A stretch of 64,000 nucleotides of DNA from Falsiroseomonas bella (GTDB lineage: Bacteria; Pseudomonadota; Alphaproteobacteria; Acetobacterales; Acetobacteraceae): positions 1,674,001 through 1,738,000 of the forward strand of contig NZ_QGNA01000001.1 in assembly GCF_003173615.1 (NCBI RefSeq), read 5' to 3'. The position numbers and the translations under genes are program-made. Below the pieces are notes generated by a model, which made no database searches, was not told the DNA's origin, and saw only the letters and a list, made by a program, of their open reading frames with translations. Below are positions 27,353 through 36,417 of the stretch, piece by piece (position 1 is the stretch's first letter; every line of letters begins with the position of its first letter).

Positions 27353-30352
27353 ATGAGCGTCACGGTCATCAGCGGCAGCGAAGCCGCCGACACCATCAGC
27401 GCAAGCCAGAACAGCACGGGCGGGCCCTTCGCCAGCGCCGCCGCCGACAGCATCGCCGGGCTGGGCGGCGACGATGTGCTCCGCGGGGCCGACGGCGCCG
27501 ACACGCTGCTCGGCGGCGAGGGGCGCGACACCCTCTACGGCGACGCGGGCGGCGACAGGCTGGATCTCGGCACCGACACGCGCGGCGGCCTCGTCGCGGA
27601 ATACGAGGCGCCCGGCGATGGCGCCGACACGGTGTTCGGCAGCAACGGGGACGACGCCATCTTCGTCCATCTCGGCGACGACGTCGTCGAGGCGCGCGCC
27701 GGCAACGACCTGGTTGGCGGCAGCGCTGGCAATGACCGCCTCCTCGGCGGCCACGGCAATGACGAGCTTCTCGGCGAGACGGGCGCCGACAGCCTGGATG
27801 GCGGGCCGGGCAACGACCTGCTGCGCGACCACATGCAATGGAGCGGCGGCGCCGGCGGCTGGCCCGGCACGGACGCGGACTCGCTGGCGGGCGGCAATGG
27901 CGCCGACACGCTGCAGAGCGGCGGCGGCGCCGACACGCTGGATGGTGGGGCGGGTGCCGACCTCCTGGAGATGCGGCTGAACGAGCAGGTGGGCGCTGCC
28001 GTCATCCTGCTCCCGGCCGATCCGCTGGTCTTCGCCGTCGGCGCCCTCGCCGGCGCGTCGCTGCGCATCCGCGGCATCGAGGCCCTGCTCCTCGCTGGCA
28101 GCGAGGCCGCGGACCTCGTCGATTCCTCGGCTGTCTCGGGCGCCGATGCGCTGGCCGGCTACCGCGGCGACGACACGCTCATCGCCGGCGCCGGCAACGA
28201 CACGCTGCTCGGCGAGCATGACAATGACAGCCTTTCGGCGGGCGAGGGCGACGACCTGCTCATCGGCGGCACCGGGTTCGACACGCTCGACGGCGGCGGC
28301 GGCAACGACCTGCTGCGCGACAACCTGCCGTCCGTGCTCGATCCGACAGCCGATCTGCTGCAGGGCGGCGCGGGCGCCGACACCATCGAGGCGGGCGGCG
28401 CGGGCGACACCATCGACGGCGGCGCGGGGAACGACCTGCTCTGGCTCGACCTGTCGAACGAGACGGGAAGCCTCTCGGTCACCCTCGCGGCGGACCCGGC
28501 CGCCTTTGCCGTGGGCACGCTCGGCGGCACGCTGCTGCTGGTGCGCGGCGTGGAGGCGCTGCACCTGGCGGGGACGCAGGCAGGCGACGTGGTGGATGCG
28601 ACGGCGCAGATCGGCGCCGACACCCTCTACGGCCAGGGCGGCAACGACATCCTGCTGGCGGGCGGCGGGCATGACAGCCTGCATGGCGGGGCGGGCAACG
28701 ACCGGCTGCTCGGCATGGCCGGGAGCGACCGTCTGGTCGGCGGCGACAGCAACGACACGCTGGTGGGCGCCGGCGGCGCCGACACGCTGGATGGTGGCCA
28801 GGGGCGCGACCTGCTGCTCGGGGGCGCGGGGAATGACTGGCTGCATGCGGGGCTGAGCGGAGAGCCCACGCCGCTCGGCGCCGATCCCGACCGCGCCGAT
28901 GGGGGCGTCGGCGCCGATACCCTCGTCGCCTATGGCGAGGACACGCTCGATGGCGGCGACGGCGACGACCTGCTGCACTGGCGCAGCACAAACACCACAG
29001 GGGCCGGCGGCCCCACCGCAAGCCTGGGCGGAGGCGCCGGCCAGGACACGCTGGCGATCCTGTTCAGCCCGGGCGATGACCCGTTCCTGGACAGTTGGGT
29101 CCGCATCCAGCGCCTGGCCCCGGATGCCGCCTCCCTCGCCACCTTCCAGGCCTCGCTGGCCGAGGACCGGGCGATTGCGACCGGCGTGGAAAGCCTGGTG
29201 CTGGTGCTGGCGCAGGGCGCGCCGACGCGGTCCGTCGGCACGGTGGAGGGGCTTTCCGGCGGGGACACGCTGAGCCTCGGCATCAGCGACGACATCCTGC
29301 TCGGGCATGAGGGGGACGACAGCCTCGGCGGGGTTGGCGGCAACGACCTGCTGCGCGGCGGCATGGGTGCGGACACGCTGCTGGGCGGCGCGGGCGCCTT
29401 CGCCGATACGCTGGATGGCGGCGAGGGCGACGACCGGCTGGTGCTGGCCGGCACCGACCCGAAGCTGGATGCGAACGTGCCCGGCTGGAAGGGACAGGCC
29501 GAAGCCGATGGCGGGGCCGGGAACGACACCATCACAGGCGGGCCGACCGTGAACATCGCCCAGTTGCTGCGCGGCGGGGATGGCGACGATGTGCTCGTCC
29601 TGCTGGGCCGCGCCGAGGCCGAGGGCGGGGCCGGCGCGGATTCGATCGACGCCACCGCGGCGCCGGGCGGGTTCCTGGATGGCGGGGCGGGTGCGGACAC
29701 CGTCCGCGCGACGGAGAAGATCGCCTATGCCGATGGCGGCGAGGGCGATGACCTTCTGATTTTGGCCGTCGCGTCCGCCGCGCCGGCACTGCTGATGGCC
29801 TTCGAGGAAGGCGCCGGCTTCGCTTATCTGCCGGGCGGCGGCTGGCTGGATTTCGACGGCTTCGACGCGCTGCACGCCGTCGGCAATGGCGCGGGCGACA
29901 CGCTGCTGGCCGCGGCGGGCGCCGACACGCTGGAAGGCGGCGCCGGGAACGACAGGCTCTCCGGGGGCGCGGGCGCCGACCTGCTGTCCGGCGGCACCGG
30001 CTCGGACTCGCTGGAGGGCGGCGATGGCGCCGACATCCTCCGCTTCGAATCCCGCCTGGCCGGGGCGGACATCGTGCTGGGGTTCGTCCCGGGCGAAGAC
30101 AGTCTGCAGGTCGTCGCCGGCGGCTTCGCCAGCGCCGGCGGTGCGCTGCCGGAAGGGGTGCTGCCGGCGTCCCGCTTCGTGGCGAACGCTGCGCCGGTGG
30201 CCGATGCCGCCTTCGGCCAGTTCCTCTACGAAACGGACACCGGCTGGCTTCGCTGGGACCGCGACGGGACGGGACTGGCCGGGCCGACGGCGGTGGCGCT
30301 GCTGGCCGGAAAGCCGGCGCTCGCCGCGGCGGACATCCTCGTGATCGGATAG
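27353..30352 (+). CDS. RTX calcium-binding repeat protein (999 aa)
   Basis: Built almost wholly of glycine/aspartate nonapeptide repeats (such as GGAGNDLL and GGDGDDLL). These fold into calcium-bound beta-rolls in proteins exported by type I secretion. Two longer intercalated modules are related to each other (LPADPLVFAVGAL... ending RIRGIEALLLAG, and LAADPAAFAVGTL... ending LVRGVEALHLAG). The last 90 residues (ADIVLGF, FLYETDTGWLRWDRDGTG, ADILVIG) match the serralysin-type C-terminus that carries the secretion signal. No protease or other catalytic domain is seen. GGGGGGA precedes the ATG at 27353. The function is unknown; a surface or matrix role is plausible. No type I secretion genes lie in the window. 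Confidence 0.9.
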   Translation: MSVTVISGSEAADTISASQNSTGGPFASAAADSIAGLGGDDVLRGADGADTLLGGEGRDTLYGDAGGDRLDLGTDTRGGLVAEYEAPGDGADTVFGSNGDDAIFVHLGDDVVEARAGNDLVGGSAGNDRLLGGHGNDELLGETGADSLDGGPGNDLLRDHMQWSGGAGGWPGTDADSLAGGNGADTLQSGGGADTLDGGAGADLLEMRLNEQVGAAVILLPADPLVFAVGALAGASLRIRGIEALLLAGSEAADLVDSSAVSGADALAGYRGDDTLIAGAGNDTLLGEHDNDSLSAGEGDDLLIGGTGFDTLDGGGGNDLLRDNLPSVLDPTADLLQGGAGADTIEAGGAGDTIDGGAGNDLLWLDLSNETGSLSVTLAADPAAFAVGTLGGTLLLVRGVEALHLAGTQAGDVVDATAQIGADTLYGQGGNDILLAGGGHDSLHGGAGNDRLLGMAGSDRLVGGDSNDTLVGAGGADTLDGGQGRDLLLGGAGNDWLHAGLSGEPTPLGADPDRADGGVGADTLVAYGEDTLDGGDGDDLLHWRSTNTTGAGGPTASLGGGAGQDTLAILFSPGDDPFLDSWVRIQRLAPDAASLATFQASLAEDRAIATGVESLVLVLAQGAPTRSVGTVEGLSGGDTLSLGISDDILLGHEGDDSLGGVGGNDLLRGGMGADTLLGGAGAFADTLDGGEGDDRLVLAGTDPKLDANVPGWKGQAEADGGAGNDTITGGPTVNIAQLLRGGDGDDVLVLLGRAEAEGGAGADSIDATAAPGGFLDGGAGADTVRATEKIAYADGGEGDDLLILAVASAAPALLMAFEEGAGFAYLPGGGWLDFDGFDALHAVGNGAGDTLLAAAGADTLEGGAGNDRLSGGAGADLLSGGTGSDSLEGGDGADILRFESRLAGADIVLGFVPGEDSLQVVAGGFASAGGALPEGVLPASRFVANAAPVADAAFGQFLYETDTGWLRWDRDGTGLAGPTAVALLAGKPALAAADILVIG

Positions 30353-30411
30353 CGGCCGACGGACCGCCGCCCCCTCGCCCCGCCGCGCCGGTCGGACTAA
30401 ACCTCCGCCCC

Positions 30412-31821
30412 ATGCGCTACATCTCCACCCGCGGCGAGGCTCCGGCCCGCGATTTCGAGGGCGTCCTGCTCGCCGGCCTGGCCGAGGATGGCGGGCTGTT
30501 CGTGCCCGAGACCTGGCCGGTCCTGACCAGCGCCGAATGGCGCAAGCTGCGCGGCCTGCCCTATCCGGCGCTCGCCGCGCGCATCCTGGCTCTGTTCACC
30601 GGCGGCCAGCCGGACGAGGCCGCGCTCCGGCCGCTGCTCGAGAAGGCGTATGCCGGCTTCGGCCACCCCGCGACCTGCCCGCTGGTGCAGATCGATACGC
30701 GGGTCTTCGCGCTGGAACTGTTCCACGGCCCCACGCTCGCCTTCAAGGACATGGCGATGCAGGCGCTCGGCCTGCTGTTCGACGCCACCCTGGCGCGGCG
30801 CGGCGAGCGCGTGACGATCGTCGGCGCGACCAGCGGCGACACCGGCTCCGCCGCCATCGAGGCCTGCCGCGACCGCGCGGCGGTGGACATCGTGATCCTC
30901 CACCCCGAGGGCCGCACCAGCGAGGTGCAGCGGCGGCAGATGACCACGGTGCTTTCGCCGAACGTCGCCAACCTCGCCGTCGCCGGCAGCTTCGACGACT
31001 GCCAGGACCTGGTGAAGGCGATGTTCGGGGACGCGCCCTTCCGCGAGGAGATGAAGCTCGCCGCGGTGAACTCCATCAACTGGGCGCGCGTCGCGCTGCA
31101 GATCCCCTACTACGTCTCCGCCGCGCTCGCGCTCGGCGCGCCGGACCGCGAAGTGGCCTTCAGCGTCCCCACCGGCAATTTCGGCAATGTGCTGGCTGCC
31201 TGGGCGGCGCGGCGGATGGGGCTGCCCATCGCGCAGCTCATCGTCGGCTCCAACCGCAACGACATCCTGGCCCGCTTCCTCTCGGCCAACGACATGACGG
31301 TGCGGACGGTGGAGCCCTCGCTCTCGCCGTCCATGGACATCCAGGTCAGCTCCAACTTCGAGCGCCTGCTGTTCGAGTTGCTGGGCCGCGACGCCAAGGC
31401 CACGGCCGGGACGATGCGCCGCTTCCGCGCCGAAGGCCGGATGCCGGTGCCGGACGAGGCCTGGAAGACCGCGACCGAGGTGTTTCGGGGCTTCGCGCTG
31501 GACGACCAGGGCACCCTGGCCGAGATCGCGCGGCTGCACCGTGATTGCGGCTACCTCGCCGATCCGCACACCGCGGTCGGCACCGCCGCGGCGCTGGCCG
31601 TGCCGCCGAGCGACCCGGCCATCCCGGTGGTCGTCGCCGCCACCGCGCATCCGGCGAAATTCCCCGATGCGGTGCAGCGCGCCACCGGCATCGCGCCGCC
31701 GCTGCCGCCGCGCCTGGCCGATCTCTACCAGCGGCCGGAACGCTACACCCGGCTGCCCGCGGACCTTTCCGCCGTGGAGAGCTTCGTGCGCGCGCATGCG
31801 CGCCGGAACCGCGGCGACTGA
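30412..31821 (+). CDS. thrC: Threonine synthase
   Basis: A 469-residue PLP enzyme converting O-phosphohomoserine to threonine. The PLP lysine is K112 in HGPTLAFKDMAMQ. The phosphate-binding region is GATSGDTGSAA, and PTGNFGN is also present. The N-terminus MRYISTRGEAP is the family start. The length is that of the long, proteobacterial/yeast-like class. It begins 59 bases after the RTX gene and is followed by a hairpin before the convergent Bug gene. Confidence 0.97.
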   Translation: MRYISTRGEAPARDFEGVLLAGLAEDGGLFVPETWPVLTSAEWRKLRGLPYPALAARILALFTGGQPDEAALRPLLEKAYAGFGHPATCPLVQIDTRVFALELFHGPTLAFKDMAMQALGLLFDATLARRGERVTIVGATSGDTGSAAIEACRDRAAVDIVILHPEGRTSEVQRRQMTTVLSPNVANLAVAGSFDDCQDLVKAMFGDAPFREEMKLAAVNSINWARVALQIPYYVSAALALGAPDREVAFSVPTGNFGNVLAAWAARRMGLPIAQLIVGSNRNDILARFLSANDMTVRTVEPSLSPSMDIQVSSNFERLLFELLGRDAKATAGTMRRFRAEGRMPVPDEAWKTATEVFRGFALDDQGTLAEIARLHRDCGYLADPHTAVGTAAALAVPPSDPAIPVVVAATAHPAKFPDAVQRATGIAPPLPPRLADLYQRPERYTRLPADLSAVESFVRAHARRNRGD

Positions 31822-31829
31822 AGCATCCG

Positions 31830-31863
31830 GCGCCGGCCGTTCAGCCTTCGGCCAGGCCGGCGC
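31830..31863. terminator. Hairpin at the convergent thrC / Bug-protein junction
   Basis: GCGCCGGCC and GGCCGGCGC pair exactly around a 16-base loop that can itself fold. The right arm lies inside the last codons of the Bug gene. It has no T-tract, so the activity as a terminator is inferred from position. Confidence 0.45.
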
Positions 31864-32821
31864 GCTGTACGACCTCCTTCCATTTCGGCACCTCCTCGCG
31901 CAGCAGCGCCGCGAGGGGCGCCGGCCCGTCGAGCAGCAGTCGCCCGCCCGATTCCTCCAGCCGCTGCGCCAGCACCGTGCCGCGGGCGAGCGGCGCGACC
32001 TCCTGCGCCAGAAGCTCCACGACCTTGGGCGGCGTGCCGCGCGGCGCGAACATCGCGTACCAGATGGACATGTCGTAGCCCGGCACGCTCTCGGCCACCG
32101 CCGGCACATCGGGCAGCGCCGGCGTGCGCCGCGCGGAGGTGACGCCGAGGCCGAGCAGCCGGCCGTCCTTCACGTGGCGCAGCCCCTCGATCAGTCCGGT
32201 GACCATGATGTCGATGTCGCCGGCGTAGAGCGCGTTCATCGCCGGCGCGACGCCGCGATAGGGCACGTGCAGCAGGTCGATCCCCGCGCGCACCTTCAGC
32301 AACTCGCTCGCCAGATGCGTGGTCGAGCCGGTGCCGGAGGAACCGACGGTCAGCTTTCCCGGCTCTGCCTTCGCCAACTGCAGCACCTCCTGCATGCTGC
32401 GCGCCTTGCCGTCCGGCCGCGCGAGGAAGGCGAGCGGCACCTCCGAGACCAGCGTCACCGGCACCAGGTCGGCGAAGGGATCGTAGCCCGGGTTGCGCAT
32501 GATCGCCGGCAGGATCGCGACGGAGCCCGTCGTCACCACGAAGGTGTGGCCGTCATTCGCCGCGAGCATCGCCTGCAGCCCGATCGCGCCGCCAGCGCCG
32601 GGCTTCGGCTCCACCAGCACGGGGCGGCCGAAGCGGCTGCCGAGATGCTCCGCGATGAAGCGCGCCGGCACCTCCACCGGGCCGCCCGGCGCGAAGGGGA
32701 CGATGAGGCGCACCGGGCGGCTGGGCCAGCCGGAAGCGGTCGAGACCTGCGCGCTCGCGACGGCGGGCAGGGCGAGGACCGGAAGGGCGTGAAGCAGGCT
32801 GCGGCGGGCGAGCTGGCGCAT
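31841..32821 (-). CDS. Bug/TctC-family substrate-binding protein
   Basis: A 326-residue periplasmic protein of the tripartite tricarboxylate transporter receptor group, often encoded without its transporter in Alphaproteobacteria and Burkholderiales. Features are a signal peptide ending AVASAQ, RPVRLIVPFAPGGPVEV, KPGAGGAIGLQAM, GSSGTGSTTHLASE, and VPYRGVAPAMNAL. GGAGGAGAC is placed well before the ATG at 32821. No TctA/TctB genes are adjacent, so it is an orphan receptor for an unknown carboxylate. Confidence 0.93.
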   Translation of the reverse strand: MRQLARRSLLHALPVLALPAVASAQVSTASGWPSRPVRLIVPFAPGGPVEVPARFIAEHLGSRFGRPVLVEPKPGAGGAIGLQAMLAANDGHTFVVTTGSVAILPAIMRNPGYDPFADLVPVTLVSEVPLAFLARPDGKARSMQEVLQLAKAEPGKLTVGSSGTGSTTHLASELLKVRAGIDLLHVPYRGVAPAMNALYAGDIDIMVTGLIEGLRHVKDGRLLGLGVTSARRTPALPDVPAVAESVPGYDMSIWYAMFAPRGTPPKVVELLAQEVAPLARGTVLAQRLEESGGRLLLDGPAPLAALLREEVPKWKEVVQRAGLAEG

Positions 32822-32893
32822 GCGGATGTCTCCTCCCGGGCCCGCTTCGCGCGGCCGCGTTGCCGCGATCAGACCTGCGCGCCGCGGCCGCTG

Positions 32894-33436
32894 TCAACGA
32901 GAAGCGCGATGCGGCACGTCCAGCTCCTTCCAGAAGAAGGCCGAGCCTTCCAGCCGCGTGCGGTCGGTGGAGAGAGCGAAGCGCGGCACCACGCCGAGCA
33001 GCGTCCAGCCGAGCGACTCGTACAGTCTCTGCGCCGCGCTGCCCTCCACCGTGTCCAGCACCAGCAGGCTGCGCCCTTCCTCCCGCGCGAGATCCTCGAG
33101 GCGGAGCATCAGCGCGCGGCCGACGCCGCGGCGGCGTCCCTCGGGATGCACCAGCAGCTTCGTCACGTCGGCGCGATGCGCCTGGTTGGGCTGCGGCGCG
33201 AAGGCAAGTTGCACCGTGCCGAGGATCTTCGTTCCGTCGCGCGCCACTAGTAGCCTTCGGTCGCGCGCGGCGAGGCCGGGCAGCACGGCACGACGCCACC
33301 AGGCCTCGCTGTCCTGCTGCGTGAAGGGCAGCACGAAGTTCACGCTGGCGCCGCCTTCGACGCAGGCGCGCAGGATCGCGGCGAGCATTGGCAGCGCCGC
33401 TGTGGCGGCTTCTGCGTCTAGGTCTTCGATCAGCAT
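32894..33436 (-). CDS. GNAT-family N-acetyltransferase
   Basis: A 180-residue acetyl-CoA-dependent acetyltransferase. The acetyl-CoA loop is in motif A, VHPEGRRRGVGRALM, preceded by ADVTKLLV and followed by the RLYESLGW helix typical of the fold. The acceptor substrate is unknown. It lies 72 bases upstream of the Bug gene on the same strand. The start at 33436 fits the domain length. Confidence 0.88.
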   Translation of the reverse strand: MLIEDLDAEAATAALPMLAAILRACVEGGASVNFVLPFTQQDSEAWWRRAVLPGLAARDRRLLVARDGTKILGTVQLAFAPQPNQAHRADVTKLLVHPEGRRRGVGRALMLRLEDLAREEGRSLLVLDTVEGSAAQRLYESLGWTLLGVVPRFALSTDRTRLEGSAFFWKELDVPHRASR

Positions 33437-33490
33437 GGGCCTCTCTGGGCGGTGCAGGGCGCTCCGAACCTAGCAAGCTGCGGACCACTA

Positions 33491-33520
33491 TTGTCGACGC
33501 CAGGGCGCTGACACTATCAT
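33491..33520 (+). promoter_or_regulatory. Possible sigma-70-type promoter of the AT-rich exported-protein gene
   Basis: TTGTCG and TATCAT are 18 bases apart in an AT-rich tract (about 33490-33600) that stands out from its surroundings. The predicted leader is about 95 bases. This is pattern matching only. Confidence 0.35.
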
Positions 33521-33619
33521 AATGTGAATGTAACGAAAATGTGCAATCATGCGTAAGTTATGTGAGATAGATTGGTAGACGCATATCGTTCGATAGCGCA
33601 TCAGACGCAGGAGGGCTTT

Positions 33620-34483
33620 ATGGTTCGCCTACGGTCGTCTCGCATCGCTTCCGTCATGACCGCCATCGTCGTAGGAGTAGTTGCTGCCTCTGGTGTGCAG
33701 TCCGCCAGCAGCAGTACACTCTATGCAACCTCAGGGATTGTGGTGCCGGGCAGCACCAGCGGTTTCCTTCCGACGAGGCCAATCACAGAGGGTTGGGTGA
33801 CGAACGCGCCAAGTTACATTAACCCAGAGTACATTCAGCGTGACCGGACCGACGACGAAATCTATACGTACCTCGGCGGGCCGTTTGCTACGTTCGGTCC
33901 GACGCCCATCAGGTTCAATAACTCATCGGCGGCATCGATCGCAGCATTTCTCGGCGTGCCGATCATGCAATATTGCCCTGGATGTCTGGACGATGAGTTT
34001 GTACAGTTGTCTCCGGTGCGCGGAGCATTCATACAATTCCAGGGTGTCGTTCATCTGGATGGTGAGCTAAACACTTGGCTTGTTAACCATGATGACGGGT
34101 TTGATCTACGTTTATTTTTGCTCGATCCGGAGCTTCCGCCTGGTAACCCGCTGGAGGCCAATCCGGCGCTTTTCAGCAGCCCCACAATTCCCTTGGAACC
34201 GCCGATAGGTGTCGGCAACCTCTATAGCGGCGAAGCCTTTGGGCCGACAACCTGTGCGACCAATCCCTTTGCAACGGACTGCTACGAGACGATCATCCGG
34301 CCCAGCTACATACCGGGGGACTATCTGTTCGTGTTGTCCTACAAATCCGGCGAAGATTTTGAGGTTTCGCGCCTGCATGTCGAACTCGTACCAGCACCAG
34401 CAGCCATGGGTGTCTTTGCCTCAAGTCTGATCGGTCTGGCGATCGCATCCGGGCGACGTAAGCGCGGAGCGCGCTTTGCCTGA
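33620..34483 (+). CDS. Exported protein with PEP-CTERM-like (VPxPA) sorting tail
   Basis: A 287-residue protein with an N-terminal signal peptide (SRIASVMTAIVVGVVAASG). The C-terminal tripartite tail at about residues 257-287 consists of VPAPAA, then a hydrophobic helix (MGVFASSLIGLAIAS), then the basic cluster GRRKR. That is the layout of exosortase sorting signals. The body has two Cys pairs (YCPGC; TTCATN...TDCY) and otherwise matches nothing I recognise. AGGAGGG precedes the ATG at 33620. The gene and its leader are clearly richer in A and T than its neighbours, including many A/T-ending codons, which suggests acquisition. An exosortase gene lies at the right edge of the window. Confidence 0.8.
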   Translation: MVRLRSSRIASVMTAIVVGVVAASGVQSASSSTLYATSGIVVPGSTSGFLPTRPITEGWVTNAPSYINPEYIQRDRTDDEIYTYLGGPFATFGPTPIRFNNSSAASIAAFLGVPIMQYCPGCLDDEFVQLSPVRGAFIQFQGVVHLDGELNTWLVNHDDGFDLRLFLLDPELPPGNPLEANPALFSSPTIPLEPPIGVGNLYSGEAFGPTTCATNPFATDCYETIIRPSYIPGDYLFVLSYKSGEDFEVSRLHVELVPAPAAMGVFASSLIGLAIASGRRKRGARFA

Positions 34484-34496
34484 GCAGGCTGGTCTT

Positions 34497-35312
34497 TCAG
34501 GGTAATCGCCGCACCAGGAACGCCGCCGCCGCCTCGATGCCACCGGCAGCCCCGATCTCGTTGTGCCCGGCCTCCGGCGATTCCCAAAGCTCCACCAACG
34601 CCGTGGCCCGCGCCGCCAGCGCGCGGCCCATCGCGGGCGGCACCAGCGTGTCGCGCGCGCCCTGCAGGATCAGGATCGGCGCGCGCACATCGCCGATGCG
34701 CGAGAGGCTGTCGAAGCGGTCGCGCAGCAGCAGGCCGGAGGGCAGCAGCGGGTAGTGCCGCTTCGCAAGGTCCAGCATGGAGGTGAAGGGCGATTCCAGC
34801 ACCACCGCGCCCACCGCCGCCGGCTGCTCGGCCGCAAGCCGTATCGCGAAGGCGGTGCCGAGAGACTCGCCCCACAGCACGATGCGCGCCGGCGCGACGC
34901 CCTCCGCCTGCAGCGCAGCGAGACCCGCGCGCGCGTCGTCGGAAAGCCCCGCCTCGCTCGGGCTGCCGGCATTGCCGCCATAGCCGCGCCACTGCACGAA
35001 CAGCGCGCCCCAGCCTTCCCGCCGGAAGCGTTCCACGCGGCCCGCGCGATGCAGCAGGCTGCCGCCATTGCCGTGCAGATAAAGCAGCACCGGCGCGCGA
35101 TCGTCGGGCGGCGCAAGCTTCCACGCCAGGATCGCGAGGCCGTCCGCGGTGCGCAGCGTCCGCGCCTCGACGTCGCGAAGCCCGAGCAGAGCGGGTGGCG
35201 GCGGTGGCGTCGGATCGGGGAAGTAGATCAGACGGTCCTGGAAGGCGTAGAGCGCTGCGCCCGCGCCGCCGAGCATCAGCAGGCCGCCGAGCGCCGCGCC
35301 GAGCAGGGACAA
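34497..35312 (-). CDS. Alpha/beta hydrolase, ABHD13/BEM46-like, membrane-anchored
   Basis: A serine-hydrolase-fold protein of about 271 residues with an N-terminal hydrophobic anchor (GLLMLGGAGAALYAF). It has the pattern of the BEM46/ABHD13 group: DRLIYFPDP, YLHGNGGS, WRGYGGNAGSPSE, nucleophile GESLG, acid in LQGARDTLVP and base in AGHNEI. The start is uncertain. The TTG at 35312, just after the stop of the upstream gene, keeps the anchor. The ATG at 35276 would shorten it, and a start at 35384 would overlap the upstream gene by 64 bases. The substrate is unknown. Confidence 0.85.
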   Translation of the reverse strand: MSLLGAALGGLLMLGGAGAALYAFQDRLIYFPDPTPPPPPALLGLRDVEARTLRTADGLAILAWKLAPPDDRAPVLLYLHGNGGSLLHRAGRVERFRREGWGALFVQWRGYGGNAGSPSEAGLSDDARAGLAALQAEGVAPARIVLWGESLGTAFAIRLAAEQPAAVGAVVLESPFTSMLDLAKRHYPLLPSGLLLRDRFDSLSRIGDVRAPILILQGARDTLVPPAMGRALAARATALVELWESPEAGHNEIGAAGGIEAAAAFLVRRLP

Positions 35313-35320
35313 GCCGCGTC

Positions 35321-36025
35321 TCAGTCGATCCGGTGCGTCCGCGCGACGCCACCCCGGAAGAAGGGCTGCTCCAGCGTGCCGCAATTCGGGGTGCGGAACC
35401 TCACCTCGCGCGTCTCGCCGGGCGCGAGCACGACGTCCTGCATGCGGGAGAGCGTCTCCTGTTCGCAGGCGGTGGAGCGTGCCGTGCCGCGCCAGGCCTC
35501 GCCGCGCGGGTTCCGCACCTCGAAGATGGCGTCGATGTTGCGCGCATAGGCCTGGTCACGCGGGTTCCAGCCCCAGCGGTAGCGATACTCCACGCCGTCG
35601 GAGCGCGCCCAGCGCGACCAGTCGCCGACGCGGTAGGAGGCAGCCTCGGGCACCTGCCGTTGCATCGGCACGCCTGCAGCGCCCGCGACGCGCGACGCCG
35701 CTGCGGCGTTATCGGCCGCGGCGCGGTCGCGGGAGCGCGGCGTGACGCAGACCACGTCATTCGGCCCGGCATTCCGCCAGACCAGCCCGGAGACGCAGGT
35801 GAACTGGCCATAGGCGCCGCCGCCGGGAACCCAGCCTGATCGGGCCATCATGTTTTCGTCGCGCGTCTCCTCGCGCGTCTGGGGCGTCACGCAGACGAAG
35901 TCGCCGCGGAAGGCCCCACGCCAGACGAAGCCTGGCCGACATTGGGCCTGGGCCTGCGCCTCGGCTCCAAGCGAGGCGGCGAGCAGGAATGCCAGGGACA
36001 GGGACGCGACGATCCGGCCCAGCAT
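35321..36025 (-). CDS. Exported protein with two C-x-GxVWR-x-VCVTP repeats
   Basis: A 234-residue exported protein. The signal peptide ends near GAEAQAQAQ. Two tandem repeats follow (about residues 29-60 and 77-107), each with a Cys, G-x-VWR, then VCVTP and an Arg-rich stretch ending in an acidic-Asn pair. This short module is known from bacterial surface proteins but has no defined function. The C-terminal half contains SYRVGDWSRWARSDGVEYRY and a further Cys pair, probably a beta-sandwich. It is followed by the hydrolase gene after 8 bases, so the two may form an operon. Confidence 0.8.
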   Translation of the reverse strand: MLGRIVASLSLAFLLAASLGAEAQAQAQCRPGFVWRGAFRGDFVCVTPQTREETRDENMMARSGWVPGGGAYGQFTCVSGLVWRNAGPNDVVCVTPRSRDRAAADNAAAASRVAGAAGVPMQRQVPEAASYRVGDWSRWARSDGVEYRYRWGWNPRDQAYARNIDAIFEVRNPRGEAWRGTARSTACEQETLSRMQDVVLAPGETREVRFRTPNCGTLEQPFFRGGVARTHRID

Positions 36026-36417
36026 GACGGTCCTCCCGGCGCCTCCGCGCCGCCCAGGATGCAGCCTTGCGCGAATCTAGGTCCCGCGCGAACGGCCGCG
36101 CCAGCGGATTCCGGTGGAGGGGAACGCAAGCGGCCCTCGCTCGCTCCCGCGGCCCTGGCGCCAGCACCTCGCGCCTGCCGACATGGTTGGCCGGGCGAGC
36201 AGGGACACGCGACGTCTCTGGCGGCGAGAACGAGTCCGAATGCGGAGATCTGCCGACGTTTTTTCTTTCGAGCGCCTTCCCGTGTACCGCGAATTCGATA
36301 CAATGCATGTTCAACGGCAAGGTTGTGGGCACGCCTTGCGCATGTGCGGCGCGCGAGCATCAGACGTGTCCGGCTGAACGGCGGGTGACCAGCGCTTTCG
36401 TCGGGAGAGGGTAGCGG
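36026..36417. other. 392-base gap holding an ftsK 3'-end remnant and the RTX-Hint promoter region
   Basis: No intact gene. Its left-centre part contains the 54-base copy of the ftsK 3' end described separately. To the right is a T-rich run (TTTTTTC around 36260) and a TACAAT that could be a -10 element about 115 bases before the RTX-Hint ATG. I see no integrase, transposase or terminal repeats of a known family. Confidence 0.55.
36142..36195 (-). repeat. Diverged copy of the ftsK 3' end (direct repeat A)
   Basis: These 54 bases match 39024-39077, the last codons of ftsK, at 47 of 54 positions and in the same orientation. Read on the minus strand they encode [16 protein letters not shown], against [16 protein letters not shown] in FtsK. 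Most differences are synonymous, so this looks like the tail of a different ftsK allele. The similarity ends abruptly on both sides. Confidence 0.85.

Noticed and set aside
27266-29875. An 869-codon open frame opposite the first RTX gene
   Set aside because: Regular RTX repeats on a GC-rich plus strand produce stop-free antisense frames; the translation is repetitive and matches nothing.
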